Shown one piece after another: positions 36,933 through 46,300 of a DNA stretch of 64,000 bases. The notes below the pieces were generated by a model. The model did not search any database. It was not told the DNA's origin and worked only from the letters and a program-made list of their open reading frames with translations. This stretch comes from Paenibacillus humicus NBRC 102415 (GTDB lineage: Bacteria; Bacillota; Bacilli; Paenibacillales; Paenibacillaceae). How positions within the stretch are numbered: the stretch's first letter is position 1; each line of letters opens with the position of its first letter. The position numbers and the translations under genes were made by a program. The stretch lies in contig NZ_BIMD01000002.1 of NCBI RefSeq assembly GCF_004000905.1, positions 62,001-126,000 of the forward strand. The letters are read 5' to 3'.

Positions 36933-37622
36933 ATGTACTTAAAGGCTATTCCCCTATACAAATTACCTGCTGATACTTCTGTTCATTTCCTCAAAACCGA
37001 TCTTGAGCAAATGACAATTGATGAAATGAGTGAGTTAGCGGCATCTCCATATCGAGATGAGAACTGGGTAAGGCTTGCATATTCTGTTTCAATAACAGCC
37101 TTTCGTCCATATATTGATGAGAGCTTTGCAGGAATAGTGGAGAGGAAGTCAGCAGTCAGCCAATTCGATTATGGGGATTGCAATATAGTCAACGCGGTAT
37201 CGGCTGTAAACTGCTTATATTTCGACACTTCTTACCGTTCCCCAGGAACATGCGATTGGTCACGCGAATTCAAATTCTTTTCAGGAGAACATTTCCTCGG
37301 AGGCATCGGGGTATATGCGGTTAACTTGTCTTCTGATAGCACTTCAGGTGACAAGCTACGATCAATTACCTCAATAGCAAGATACTGTCTCCAGAGTGGC
37401 AATCCTTTCAATCGCCTGCTCATAGCGGTTGTAAAGCCGGATAAATGGGAACTTGCTTTTGCTCAAGTGAAACTATTGCTTCCTCCAGTTGCAAAAACAA
37501 GATCCTGTAAAGTGACGACCACTTTGTTTTATGATCCGGTTGATTTCTTCCGAGCTATACTCAGCGGCAGAGAGGTAAAAGATACTTATCACGAACAACA
37601 CAGGTCAAGGTTTAGCTTCTAG
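36933..37622 (+). CDS. Hypothetical protein
   Basis: 229 residues from ATG 36933 (AAGGAGGGG overlapping the end of the previous gene). An in-frame extension upstream to 36858 overlaps that gene and has no site of its own. No membrane helix. Contains CDWSREFKFFSGEHFLGGIG and a moderately hydrophobic mixed alpha/beta body; family not recognised. It is the third gene of the 35.7-kb operon. Confidence 0.6.
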   Translation: MYLKAIPLYKLPADTSVHFLKTDLEQMTIDEMSELAASPYRDENWVRLAYSVSITAFRPYIDESFAGIVERKSAVSQFDYGDCNIVNAVSAVNCLYFDTSYRSPGTCDWSREFKFFSGEHFLGGIGVYAVNLSSDSTSGDKLRSITSIARYCLQSGNPFNRLLIAVVKPDKWELAFAQVKLLLPPVAKTRSCKVTTTLFYDPVDFFRAILSGREVKDTYHEQHRSRFSF

Positions 37623-37863
37623 TAAGCAGACTTAGCATAATTTCGGAGTTTTATATTCTTTGGTGTACATTTTATAACCGTTCTTCTGCCTTGTACCAGG
37701 AATATGGGTTCATTAAAGAGTAGATGATTTCCCACGCAAATCACAATGAGGCGACAATTCTTGTATTATGTTTATTTCTGGCGAGTATGTTTCAATGGAA
37801 TGCAACCGAGTATACTCATTAACACACATTAATTGCCGTATCTTCAAGTGCATCTCACCCTTC

Positions 37864-38129
37864 GGGGTATGACGCATTTATTTATTTTCATTTTAGTCAT
37901 TTCTTTCATGGATAAAAATGAATTTTAGTCTGAGAGTCCATGAATTTCAGGAGTGGATAGCTGATCAATTTTATAGTAAGTGGAACCCGAATGTCGAATA
38001 CCTACCCAGTTCAATATTTAGGTTCACTTCCCTTCATTGCCCATATGCAGTTCTCCTTAACTGCATATGGGTCTTAGATACTGAGGTTAATGGAGGGTTG
38101 AAAATATAAAAAGTGAAGGGATGATCAGG
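37864..38129 (+). promoter_or_regulatory. Structured leader, copy 1 of a duplicated module
   Basis: Ordered blocks shared with the leader at 38644: GGGGTATGACG (37864), then GGAGTGGATAGCTGATCAA (in 37941-37984), then a perfect 13-bp hairpin CCCATATGCAGTT / AACTGCATATGGG with 6-base loop (38040-38071), then GAAGGGATGATCA as ribosome binding region. No long T run follows the hairpin, so it is not a plain terminator. The 240 bases before the module (37623-37863) show nothing else. Confidence 0.65.
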
Positions 38130-38558
38130 ATGATGCAAAATGATAATGTTGTACAAAAAGGTTCAGAACTTAATGATGAGTTTAGTCGGATTTGGAGAAT
38201 AAGATATCGCATCATTAGTTTCTGCTATGGATTTCGAGATGTGTTTAACGCTCTAACAGTTTTTTTAACTATTCAGAGTCTAGGCGTTTTCATATTACTT
38301 CGTTTTATGAGTAATATATCAGATAAACAGACTTCTTTTATTGTGTTTGGCTTGATTGAGATCGCTTCTGTAGTTTTGACAATATTGTTCTACAGGAGTT
38401 TCAGATGGAACAAGAACAATTATGCTAGTTTAGATCCAAGCGCTGCAGAAGTATTCGTGAGAAAGGAGAAAATGCGTAAAGTAATATTGGATATATGTAT
38501 CATAGCGGTTGCTATTCAGTCATTCCTTATTTTGATCTTGAAATCAATCTATTCATAG
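38130..38558 (+). CDS. Small membrane protein behind leader copy 1
   Basis: 142 residues from ATG 38130, chosen because it has the same 9-base distance to GAAGGG as the start of the gene behind leader copy 2. Three hydrophobic segments: FNALTVFLTIQSLGVFILL, SFIVFGLIEIASVVLTILF and ILDICIIAVAIQSFLILIL, with a cytoplasmic-type basic linker between the second and third. No family recognised. It starts the long envelope-protein run of the element. Confidence 0.65.
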   Translation: MMQNDNVVQKGSELNDEFSRIWRIRYRIISFCYGFRDVFNALTVFLTIQSLGVFILLRFMSNISDKQTSFIVFGLIEIASVVLTILFYRSFRWNKNNYASLDPSAAEVFVRKEKMRKVILDICIIAVAIQSFLILILKSIYS

Positions 38559-38584
38559 TGAAGATGGAGCTTATATTGACGAAG

Positions 38585-38615
38585 AATCCTCTCGTTTCCT
38601 GAGAGGATTTTTCTT
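38585..38615 (+). terminator. Terminator between the two leader-controlled genes
   Basis: AATCCTCTC and GAGAGGATT around GTTTCCT, followed by TTTCTTT. Confidence 0.9.
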
Positions 38616-38643
38616 TGAGCTTTTGTTAGGGATGCTTAATAGG

Positions 38644-38964
38644 GGGGTATGACGACTTTTATACTTTACGGAAAATTTGAAACTAGTCTCGAGTTCGAAT
38701 GAATTTTAGGAGTGGATAGCTGATCAAATTTATTGTAAGTGGGAGTTGACTGGCGGGCTGGTTACTGGTTCGACAGTCAACTTCCAACCCTTCATCATCC
38801 TTTTTACTTGCCCATATGCAGCTCACTCCTTACTGTATATGGGATCTTTTTAGGAAGCTTCTAAAAGAACACTTCATCAATAGTTGCAATAGTAATTGAT
38901 GATTGCTCTTGAAACACAAAGGATGATGGAGGGAACCAAATACAGATATGAAGGGATGATCAAG
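38644..38964 (+). promoter_or_regulatory. Structured leader, copy 2 of the duplicated module
   Basis: GGGGTATGACG (38644), GGAGTGGATAGCTGATCAA within 38700-38744, and hairpin CCCATATGCAG / CTGTATATGGG (38811-38843) followed by ATCTTTTTA repeat the order of copy 1. An additional 8-bp inverted repeat GTTGACTG / CAGTCAAC (38745-38781) is unique to this copy. The ribosome binding region AAGGGATGATCAAG is also shared. Block spacing differs slightly, so sequence blocks and hairpin, not the spacer, have been conserved. Confidence 0.65.
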
Positions 38965-39534
38965 GTGAGCAATGATAAGGAACAGTATTCTGATCAAGAT
39001 CAAAGTAAATCAAAGAAGAAAACGAGGATCAGTTTAATCATTGGAGTTGTTATTCTCATAGCGATTTTATTGATGATTTTTCGAAGTTGTTCTTCTGATC
39101 CCATAGCCCCAGCGGATCGCAATGATCCAGTTGCAAGACCAGGTGTAGGTGAAGTACTTGATGGCGAACTTCCGAATATGTCAGATGAGCAAATTAGAGA
39201 GTATCTAAAGAAAATACAGGATGCATCTAGATTTAAAACTCAGGTTAGTTCAGCAGGGACTATCAAATCAGGTAGCAGGACTTTGAACTTGTTGGTTCAA
39301 AACCACGAGGACAACTCGATTGATTGCTATATAGAGGTTTTTTACGAAGGAGAGGTTATTTACACATCACCTATTTTAAAGCCTAAGCAATTTATTAAGA
39401 CAATTGAGCTATCCAGAGAATTACCAGAAGGTGCAACAAAGTTGATCCTTAGATACAACGGTATTTTTGAGGATAGGATTGTTAATGCAACGGATGTCGA
39501 CATTCAGGCAGTAAGTATAACAAAGGAGGGGTAA
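38965..39534 (+). CDS. Membrane-anchored extracytoplasmic protein behind leader copy 2
   Basis: 189 residues from GTG 38965, at the same distance from AAGGG as the paralogous leader's start. Basic N-terminus (SKSKKKTRI) and one helix (SLIIGVVILIAILLMIF) followed by RSCSSD. The remaining ~145 residues are outside and end in a beta-rich domain (SRTLNLLVQNHEDNSIDCYI, PEGATKLILRYNGI). Type II membrane topology is expected; the Cys after the helix is not in a clear lipobox. Function unknown. Confidence 0.65.
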   Translation: MSNDKEQYSDQDQSKSKKKTRISLIIGVVILIAILLMIFRSCSSDPIAPADRNDPVARPGVGEVLDGELPNMSDEQIREYLKKIQDASRFKTQVSSAGTIKSGSRTLNLLVQNHEDNSIDCYIEVFYEGEVIYTSPILKPKQFIKTIELSRELPEGATKLILRYNGIFEDRIVNATDVDIQAVSITKEG

Positions 39535-39612
39535 GAATGGTTATTTGGTTCGATTCATCCTGAAAGTCCAAAGCGACCAGACGAACCTAATATAAAACAG
39601 GAGGCAGAATCG

Positions 39613-40203
39613 ATGAAGAATTCAGTATTTAAAAAGCTAACAGTAAGTGCAATGTTGATGGCGATGCTATTAAGTTCAGCTGTTGCTTCGGCGGCAGACC
39701 AGACAGTTGATCCTGAAAGCGGATCGACCATTGATGTTTCGGGAACCGCTGATGTTACAACTATTGTGGTTACCGTACCGACAGGACTTGCTTTTGCAAT
39801 CAATCCTAACTCTCCAGATCCTTTCACATCCGTTCCTGCAACGGTGATCAATGACACGTATGCTCCAATTGATTTTCAGGTGCTTGGCGTAGTTTCAGAT
39901 CCAGGCACTTCTGTGAAGGTAGTTGATCCCTCTATGCATACGGACCAAGAATGGAAAGGCTTAGGCAAGAGTGCAACATCATCTCAAATCGCCCTCGGCA
40001 TTAAGGGGATATCAAATGGGACAACTATTTGGTCGCCTGCCGAAGTTGACGGTGTTTCCCCATCATCTGTAGCAGGTACAATCAAACTTGATCCTAAAGG
40101 TACAGAAGACATTTTGGTTGAAGCAAAACATGGTAATGCATGGGGTTCGGCTCAGACTTTGAATTACAAACTTTACGTAAAAGTTGGACTGACTGAAAAT
40201 TAA
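39613..40203 (+). CDS. Secreted beta-rich protein
   Basis: 196 residues; AGGAGG before the ATG. Signal peptide (KLTVSAMLMAMLLSSAVASA, cleavage near residue 28). The mature part TTIVVTVPTGLAFAINPNSP, ALGIKGISNGTTIWSPAEVD and ILVEAKHGNAWG aligns along its length with the C-terminal ~150 residues of the next protein (TIIVTVPTTLSFAIKPDSEN, ALGLNTDGKTIWAPAETTE, FELDGKHGMAF). A surface or pilin-like subunit of the element is possible. Its own terminator follows. Confidence 0.7.
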   Translation: MKNSVFKKLTVSAMLMAMLLSSAVASAADQTVDPESGSTIDVSGTADVTTIVVTVPTGLAFAINPNSPDPFTSVPATVINDTYAPIDFQVLGVVSDPGTSVKVVDPSMHTDQEWKGLGKSATSSQIALGIKGISNGTTIWSPAEVDGVSPSSVAGTIKLDPKGTEDILVEAKHGNAWGSAQTLNYKLYVKVGLTEN

Positions 40204-40224
40204 AATTTGGGAGTTAACGAATCG

Positions 40225-40258
40225 TGGCGGGAGTGTATATCCTGCCACATTTTACTTT
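40225..40258 (+). terminator. Terminator between the two related secreted-protein genes
   Basis: TGGCGGGA and TCCTGCCA (one wobble) around GTGTATA, then CATTTTACTTT. Confidence 0.75.
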
Positions 40259-40277
40259 GATTGAAAATTTGAATTGG

Positions 40278-41888
40278 ATGGTGAAGAGAATGAAGTCCAT
40301 TGCAAAGCTTCTCGTTATGTCAATGTTCAGTTTCATGGTAATTGCTTCGTTTACGCCAATGAAGTCTCAGGCAGCTCCAGTGGTTCCTTTAGGCTCGGGA
40401 TCAGAAGGTGACCCATATGCGATCAGTTCAGTAAGTCATTTGGAATGGGTTGCAAATCAAGTTAACTCGGGCAACTCATTTGAAAATAAGTTTTTGGAGT
40501 TATCTCAGAATATTGATGCGTCAGGTTGGGAGGCTACCCCAATCGGAACCCAATCGAAAATGTTTTCTGGGACATTTGACGGTAAGAATCACAAGATTAG
40601 TAACTTAACGATCAATAAGTCTTCATCTGATTATGTTGGCTTATTCGGGGTTTTGAGTACATTAGCTACTCTTAAAAACGTAGGGATTGAAAATGCGAAC
40701 ATCTCAGGGAAGGATAACGTAGGAGCTCTAGTCGGGCGTACTCTTGGAGAGGTGAGAAATGCATACGTAACTGGGATTGTGTCAGGTGCTGATAAAATTG
40801 GCGGTTTAATCGGTGATAATAATGGCAGACTCTATGATTCATATTCAACAGCTACTGTCACGGGGAACAGATTTATTGGTGGATTGGTTGGAAATAATAG
40901 CGGGGGGCAAATTTATAATTCATATGCAACAGGGAGTGTATCAGGCAGCGAAAATATCGGTGGTTTGACGGGGTATAACTATTCAGACATTCGGAACTCC
41001 TATGCAACTGGAAATGTAACAGGGGGAATCCGTGTGGGCGGTTTTGTAGGAGCAAATGGCGGATTCATTTCTAACTCTTACGCTACAGGAAATCTTTCGG
41101 GAGAAGGTGAAATCGGCGGCTTTTCTGGTTTTAATTATGATGGATATGGAAGGATCACGTCATCTTATTGGAATTCAGACAGCGACATAAAAGAGAGTAA
41201 CATTCCTCAAAATCCAAAGCTTGGAGTCGGCAGCGACAATGTTGTGACAATTGCAAAGACGGTTGTTGAAATGAAATCAGATGATTTTGCACAATTGTTA
41301 AATAGTAACCGAGGTGCATTAGAGGCTGAATGGTTACTTGCGAGTAACACCAATAACGGCTTCCCTACATTTTCATTGATGGGAAGCGGTGGGGATGAAG
41401 GTAATTCAGAATCTGAATCTGGTCGAGAGGTCGATATTATTGGTAACATTACACCAACAACTATAATTGTAACTGTACCGACAACACTTAGTTTCGCAAT
41501 AAAACCCGATTCAGAAAATGATCCATTTATCAGTGCTCCATTCAGTATGGAAAACCAGAGCAATTCTCCTATTGAAGTTTCTTTCTTGGGGTTCCAATCC
41601 AAAGCTGGAACGTCTGCTAAGGTCGTAAATGTAGATAAATACGCCGAATGGAGTAAGCTCCCTATTTCGAAGTCTGAAACTGAAATTGCACTTGGCTTGA
41701 ATACTGACGGGAAAACCATCTGGGCACCTGCAGAAACTACGGAGATGCCAAATACTGTGGTTGATACTATTATGATTGACCGGCTTGGAACCAAGGAATT
41801 CGAATTGGACGGCAAACACGGTATGGCATTTACTCAACCCAAAGTGTTTGGTTACACCATGTATATTAGGGTTGGTCTAGCAAGTTAA
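40278..41888 (+). CDS. Secreted GLUG-repeat protein with C-terminal domain shared with its neighbour
   Basis: ~536 residues from ATG 40278 (ATG 40290 is an equal alternative; upstream frame runs through a terminator hairpin). Signal peptide VMSMFSFMVIASFTPMKSQAA. Residues ~130-330 are GLUG-type repeats (IGGLIGDNNG, IGGLVGNNSG, IGGLTGYNYS, with linking NSYATGSVSG units), a beta-helix adhesin motif. Residues ~385-536 repeat the domain of the 39.6-kb protein. This gives an adhesin joined to a presumed assembly or anchoring domain. Confidence 0.75.
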   Translation: MVKRMKSIAKLLVMSMFSFMVIASFTPMKSQAAPVVPLGSGSEGDPYAISSVSHLEWVANQVNSGNSFENKFLELSQNIDASGWEATPIGTQSKMFSGTFDGKNHKISNLTINKSSSDYVGLFGVLSTLATLKNVGIENANISGKDNVGALVGRTLGEVRNAYVTGIVSGADKIGGLIGDNNGRLYDSYSTATVTGNRFIGGLVGNNSGGQIYNSYATGSVSGSENIGGLTGYNYSDIRNSYATGNVTGGIRVGGFVGANGGFISNSYATGNLSGEGEIGGFSGFNYDGYGRITSSYWNSDSDIKESNIPQNPKLGVGSDNVVTIAKTVVEMKSDDFAQLLNSNRGALEAEWLLASNTNNGFPTFSLMGSGGDEGNSESESGREVDIIGNITPTTIIVTVPTTLSFAIKPDSENDPFISAPFSMENQSNSPIEVSFLGFQSKAGTSAKVVNVDKYAEWSKLPISKSETEIALGLNTDGKTIWAPAETTEMPNTVVDTIMIDRLGTKEFELDGKHGMAFTQPKVFGYTMYIRVGLAS

Positions 41889-41906
41889 TATTGATTAAGT
41901 CGTTAG

Positions 41907-41938
41907 CTCCCCTCAATTCCAGAGGGGAGTTTTTTTCA
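41907..41938 (+). terminator. Terminator after the GLUG-repeat gene
   Basis: CTCCCCTC and GAGGGGAG around AATTCCA, followed by seven T residues. Confidence 0.92.
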
Positions 41939-42058
41939 TTTGCAGAAGCATTTTCATTTCAAGAGTTGTTACCAGATAAACCTTACAATAACTATAAGCC
42001 ACTAATGATTGATCATACAGATTACGTTCCCATGTTCAAACCGAAGGAGGTTGATACA

Positions 42059-42901
42059 GTGAAATTAAAGATAAGAGTCTCATTTTTGATTCTCTGCGCT
42101 GTTTTCTTTTGTTTAAGTTCTGGAGTATTCGCCGCGGCGGATGCAGATATAAAATCTATCGAGATTCCTTCAGGAGATAAGAAGCATATGCAAGATGTTT
42201 GGAGCAAACTAGGGAATGGAGGGAGTCATCTTAACCTTGATTTTGAAGCTAACACAGGGGACCATCCTGATTCTCGGCTTCTGGTCTATGATGGTACGAG
42301 CGGAACGATAAAATTCAACAATACCAATTTTCAGGATGCAACTGAAAAATCACGGAAAAGAGTGCTAAGGGAATTCGTTGAGGTGCTTCAGGGGTCGGCA
42401 GTCTCGGATCAAACGCAACAAGTAATAATGGGTTCAATATCTGCTTTGAACAGCGAAGTTTCAATGTTGCTGATCCCTTTAGTTACGGAAAGTGCTTCAG
42501 CAGATATGTATACTGCAATGATATGGATCAATCCGATCTTGCCTTACGTTAGAGTAGTTTTCGGCATAGGGGCGATCTTACTTACAATTTATCTGATTGC
42601 AACATCGATTGCCGATTTGTTTTACATTGGACTACCTGTAGCAAGAGAGTCAATGGACATGAAGGCGAATAATAAAGGGCGAAAGAAGCCATTCGGAATT
42701 AGCGATGATGCTATTTCTGCTGTTAGGGAAACAGAAGCTTCATTAAAGTCTACAGGCAGTTATAAGAATGCGTATATGCTTTACTTCAAACGAAGGGTTC
42801 TGACCTACATTATCCTTTCGCTCTGTCTGCTCTACCTGATCGGCGGAGAGCTTGGCGGACTTATTGCATGGCTCCTGAGTTTAGGAAGTGGAGTTGTATA
42901 G
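42059..42901 (+). CDS. Membrane protein, possible secretion-channel component
   Basis: 280 residues from GTG 42059 (AAGGAGG 8 bases upstream; upstream frame has no site and no signal peptide). N-terminal signal peptide (SFLILCAVFFCLSSGVFAAA), a ~120-residue exported region, two membrane helices near 160-200 (MIWINPILPYVRVVFGIGAI, LLTIYLIATSIADLFYIG) and one or two at the C-terminus (YIILSLCLLYLIGGELGGLI). Between them is a cytoplasmic basic stretch (KANNKGRKKPFG). Placed just before the VirB6-like giant gene, it fits a mating-channel subunit, but I recognise no family. Confidence 0.65.
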   Translation: MKLKIRVSFLILCAVFFCLSSGVFAAADADIKSIEIPSGDKKHMQDVWSKLGNGGSHLNLDFEANTGDHPDSRLLVYDGTSGTIKFNNTNFQDATEKSRKRVLREFVEVLQGSAVSDQTQQVIMGSISALNSEVSMLLIPLVTESASADMYTAMIWINPILPYVRVVFGIGAILLTIYLIATSIADLFYIGLPVARESMDMKANNKGRKKPFGISDDAISAVRETEASLKSTGSYKNAYMLYFKRRVLTYIILSLCLLYLIGGELGGLIAWLLSLGSGVV

Positions 42902-42910
42902 AACATTATT

Positions 42911-42942
42911 CCTCTCATTTCATGAGGGGATTTTTCTTTTTA
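42911..42942 (+). terminator. Terminator after the 42-kb membrane gene
   Basis: CCTCTC and GAGGGG (one wobble) around ATTTCAT, followed by ATTTTTCTTTTT. Confidence 0.75.
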
Positions 42943-43136
42943 ATTAAGCAGCAGTAAGTCTGAAATCGTCGAGTTAAGAATCTTTCAGTGGTTCATTTAT
43001 CACCCCACAACACATGAAACCTAGAAATACCTTTGTTTGATCTTTGAGATTAACACAACTTCGACATCTGATTTTGCAGAAGGATTACAAAAGTGGCACA
43101 TAAATAAAACGATTTTCAGAAAAGGAGATGACGGGA

Positions 43137-43358
43137 ATGAGGGGTATCGAGAGCGATCAGGTCAATGGGTTCGTTATTGATCATGGTGAAGGTATCGAAG
43201 CGGATACGCATTCAGAAGAATTGAATGATAAGGAGTTTTTAAAGTTTCAGAAAAAGATGATCCGAGCCGAAAAGTGGCTAAATCGCTTAGAGAAAATAAC
43301 TGCATGGTTGGATCGAGTTCAGCACTGGGCTGAGGAGCGAGCTTCAAAATCGAATTAA
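43137..43358 (+). CDS. Small coiled hypothetical protein
   Basis: 73 residues from ATG 43137 (AAAAGGAG 9 bases upstream). Acidic N-terminus and an amphipathic helix (KFQKKMIRAEKWLNRLEKIT, AWLDRVQHWAEERA). It ends 15 bases before the giant VirB6-like gene and is probably cotranscribed with it, perhaps as a small partner. Confidence 0.6.
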   Translation: MRGIESDQVNGFVIDHGEGIEADTHSEELNDKEFLKFQKKMIRAEKWLNRLEKITAWLDRVQHWAEERASKSN

Positions 43359-43373
43359 GAGCCAGGGAAAAGG

Positions 43374-46300
43374 ATGGAGGTGAAAAGGTTGCAACCTAAG
43401 CGTGTAAATCGATTTATAGCGGCGCTTATTGCCGTATTTCTTCTAATAACATCCATACCGCTAAATTCGGCTTCTGCAGTCGGTAGTCTTTCAGCCGACT
43501 CTCCCAATGCTATGGCACGTTCAATGATTGATTTCTTCAGAAAAGACAGAACAGAGCTTGCTGTAGACAGGGTTTCAAGAGATGAATTGATGGTGTATGG
43601 GGTATTTCTATCCAATTTCTTTGTTCCAGGGAAGACCAAGTTAAGTGATATGGTCGATGCTTCAACGGATAAGCAGGACACCATTCCAAGGATTGTGAGC
43701 AATAAGTTTTTTGGTTCACCTGATAATTATAAGCAGATCGTGGATGTCAATACGAAGTTATACAATGCGATCATGGAAGTATTTCAATCGTCAAAGTCAT
43801 CCTTCGGTTTGTTTAAGTCCGTTCCTCAAGATGGGTCACTTCCAATGTCAGGAGAAGATTTTTATAACAAACTGGCAGGAGTAGAAACGAATCGAAAAAT
43901 ATATGCGAAGAATGGTTCAGGCGACAATGTTGTAATAGATTTGAACGATAAAGCAACAAGAGCAGCTATTCAAGTACTGTTCTCGTATTCGCCAGAGTTG
44001 ATTTTGGATAAGGAGAAAGGACTCAGGGCTTTAACCGCCATGTATATCGATGGATTAGGTAACATTTGGGGAGCTTACGATAATGTCGCGATAGAAGAGT
44101 ACGTACTGGTTCTTCCTGCAGCATTAAATCCGGTTGTGTTCTCTGGAACCGCTACTGGGGGGAAGTTTCCGGTCGCAAACGTATTTGTTATGGGCGGTAT
44201 AGTTAAGATTACGGAAAACTTTTTAGACGGAAAACCCTTCATGACTCCGTACTATAACATTAAGGATTACTTTACGAACGGTTCTTCGGCAGGAAGCACA
44301 ATGAACAGAAGTAATATGCTTAGTATCTTTGGTATTCAATCGCATTCCAGTATGACAAAGCTATCAGGGGGTTCAGCATTCCGAAGTCTGGGCGATTCAG
44401 ACACTTTGATCATGAACAGTGATAAGGTCACCTCAAATCCGTATCAAGATGTTCAGAAGTATATTAACGAAACCGTATCTAGCACTTTTTCAAGTAACAA
44501 TTCGTTTATCTTTTTGACCATTGATGCAAGTAAATTCACCAATGGACAAAAATATTTTGTAGATGAAGAAGCACTCAACAGTGATCAGAAGGATACTTTG
44601 TCCAAATACTTATTCGGTGGCAGTGTTTTTTCATTGGATGAATTAGCTGACGATATGTACTATTTCAACGTACCAACTGGAGCCAGCGGCGGTGAAGGTG
44701 ATTGGAAAACCGATGATGATGCTTTGATGATGAGGCAGAAGATGTTCGCCAAAGAAGTATCGGGTCAATATCAGTTTTATCAAGGCTCTTACTTCTCGTC
44801 ACCCTTCAACGGCTTTCTTCACTATTACTATGATAGCAAGAGTTCAGGTAACGAACAGGATCAAGTAGATTTTTTAGTGAAATGGCTTCAAGGTAACACG
44901 ACCAATAAAACTTTAAATTCAACTTCTGCTGAGTTTAAAGCGTTAAAGAGCTTTTTGGATTTGGGGAATTTTGGAACCGATGATCCTGATACAATTAACG
45001 CCGCGCTAAAGCTGTTGAAATTCGACAGTAATAATTTCGTATATAATTTGTTGCCCTCATCGACACTCGTCGAGGATAATCTTATACGATCAAACTGGTA
45101 CCAACCAAAACTTATATCTCCAACTAGCTTTGGTTTAACTGAATATGATTCTTTTCTGGGGTATATTTCAATTGCGATAAGAAAGAGTGCTTTCTTTAAA
45201 CAATATAACGGATTTGATGATTATTCTTACTTTGAATTTAATGGTGCTGGTCTTTTTCAGTCAGGAAATGGCGGAAAAATCGTAGGTCATGATACAGTCA
45301 AAGGATCGAGTAAGAAAGTTGTTGGGACAAACGGACAAAATGCAATTTCTACCCTGTTCTATAATTCTATGGTGTATCGGGTATTCGGAATGAATAGCAC
45401 ATTTACCCGACAATTAACGAGCAACATGTACGCTGGAACCGAAGTAGACGGCGTTCTCGGTAAATATACTACTCGGACTGCGATCATGAATGATGTCAAT
45501 AACTACCCAGGTATCTATTGGGGTTACATGGTGCAACTGCTCGGTATCGAAAAGAGTAAAGACAGTAAAACTGGTGAGGAAAAATGGGATAGCAAACGTT
45601 TTGAGAATGACTTATTACCAACAATTATATTGAATACGATGAGTGGCGGATTAGACCTCGTTACTATTATTGGCGGATCGGGGGTTGTTGCTTCCGAAGA
45701 AAAAACTATGCAGGAAATGCAAACCGATATCGTTAAGAAGATTTATGGTCTTCTCTCGGACGGTCCAAATCAGTACAGAGATAAGCTGATCAAATCTGCA
45801 CAAGACAGCTGGATTATATCCACCCATAGAAGCATTACCGGTTCGTGGATCGGAAATATTTTAAGTGTAAGTGCAGGCGGAAACCAATCATATGCTTCGA
45901 TTGTTGGTTACATCAATACGCCTAGTCTGACAGAGTTACCTATAACTTCTTGGTTACTGGACGATTACATGTCAATATACTTGTTGCTGATCTTATTTGT
46001 TGCGATGATTGTGATAATAATGGTCATAACACATGTGCGTTCAATTAGAGAAGGGGTATTAATCTTCATCGTAATGGCTTTCGTACTGATAATTCCTCAG
46101 TTCTTTATTTCAAGTGTAGTAAATTTATCAAATACTGCAGGAGATAAGCTGTATTCTGGGAGGTTTAATTATTGGGCAATTACTCAGCATCAGCAAGCAC
46201 TGTCTTCTATGCGTAATGTAAAACTTATGGATGATGAGAAAAACTATATTATTGCTCAAAACATGGAGTTAGCAAGGGAGGCATATTCCTCAGATGTTGG

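Noticed and set aside
37918-38109. 63-residue frame inside leader copy 1
   Set aside because: It runs through the conserved leader hairpin, has no ribosome binding site and no equivalent in leader copy 2.
40224-40277. Earlier start for the GLUG-repeat protein
   Set aside because: This stretch overlaps the terminator hairpin of the preceding gene and would place ~18 residues before the signal peptide.
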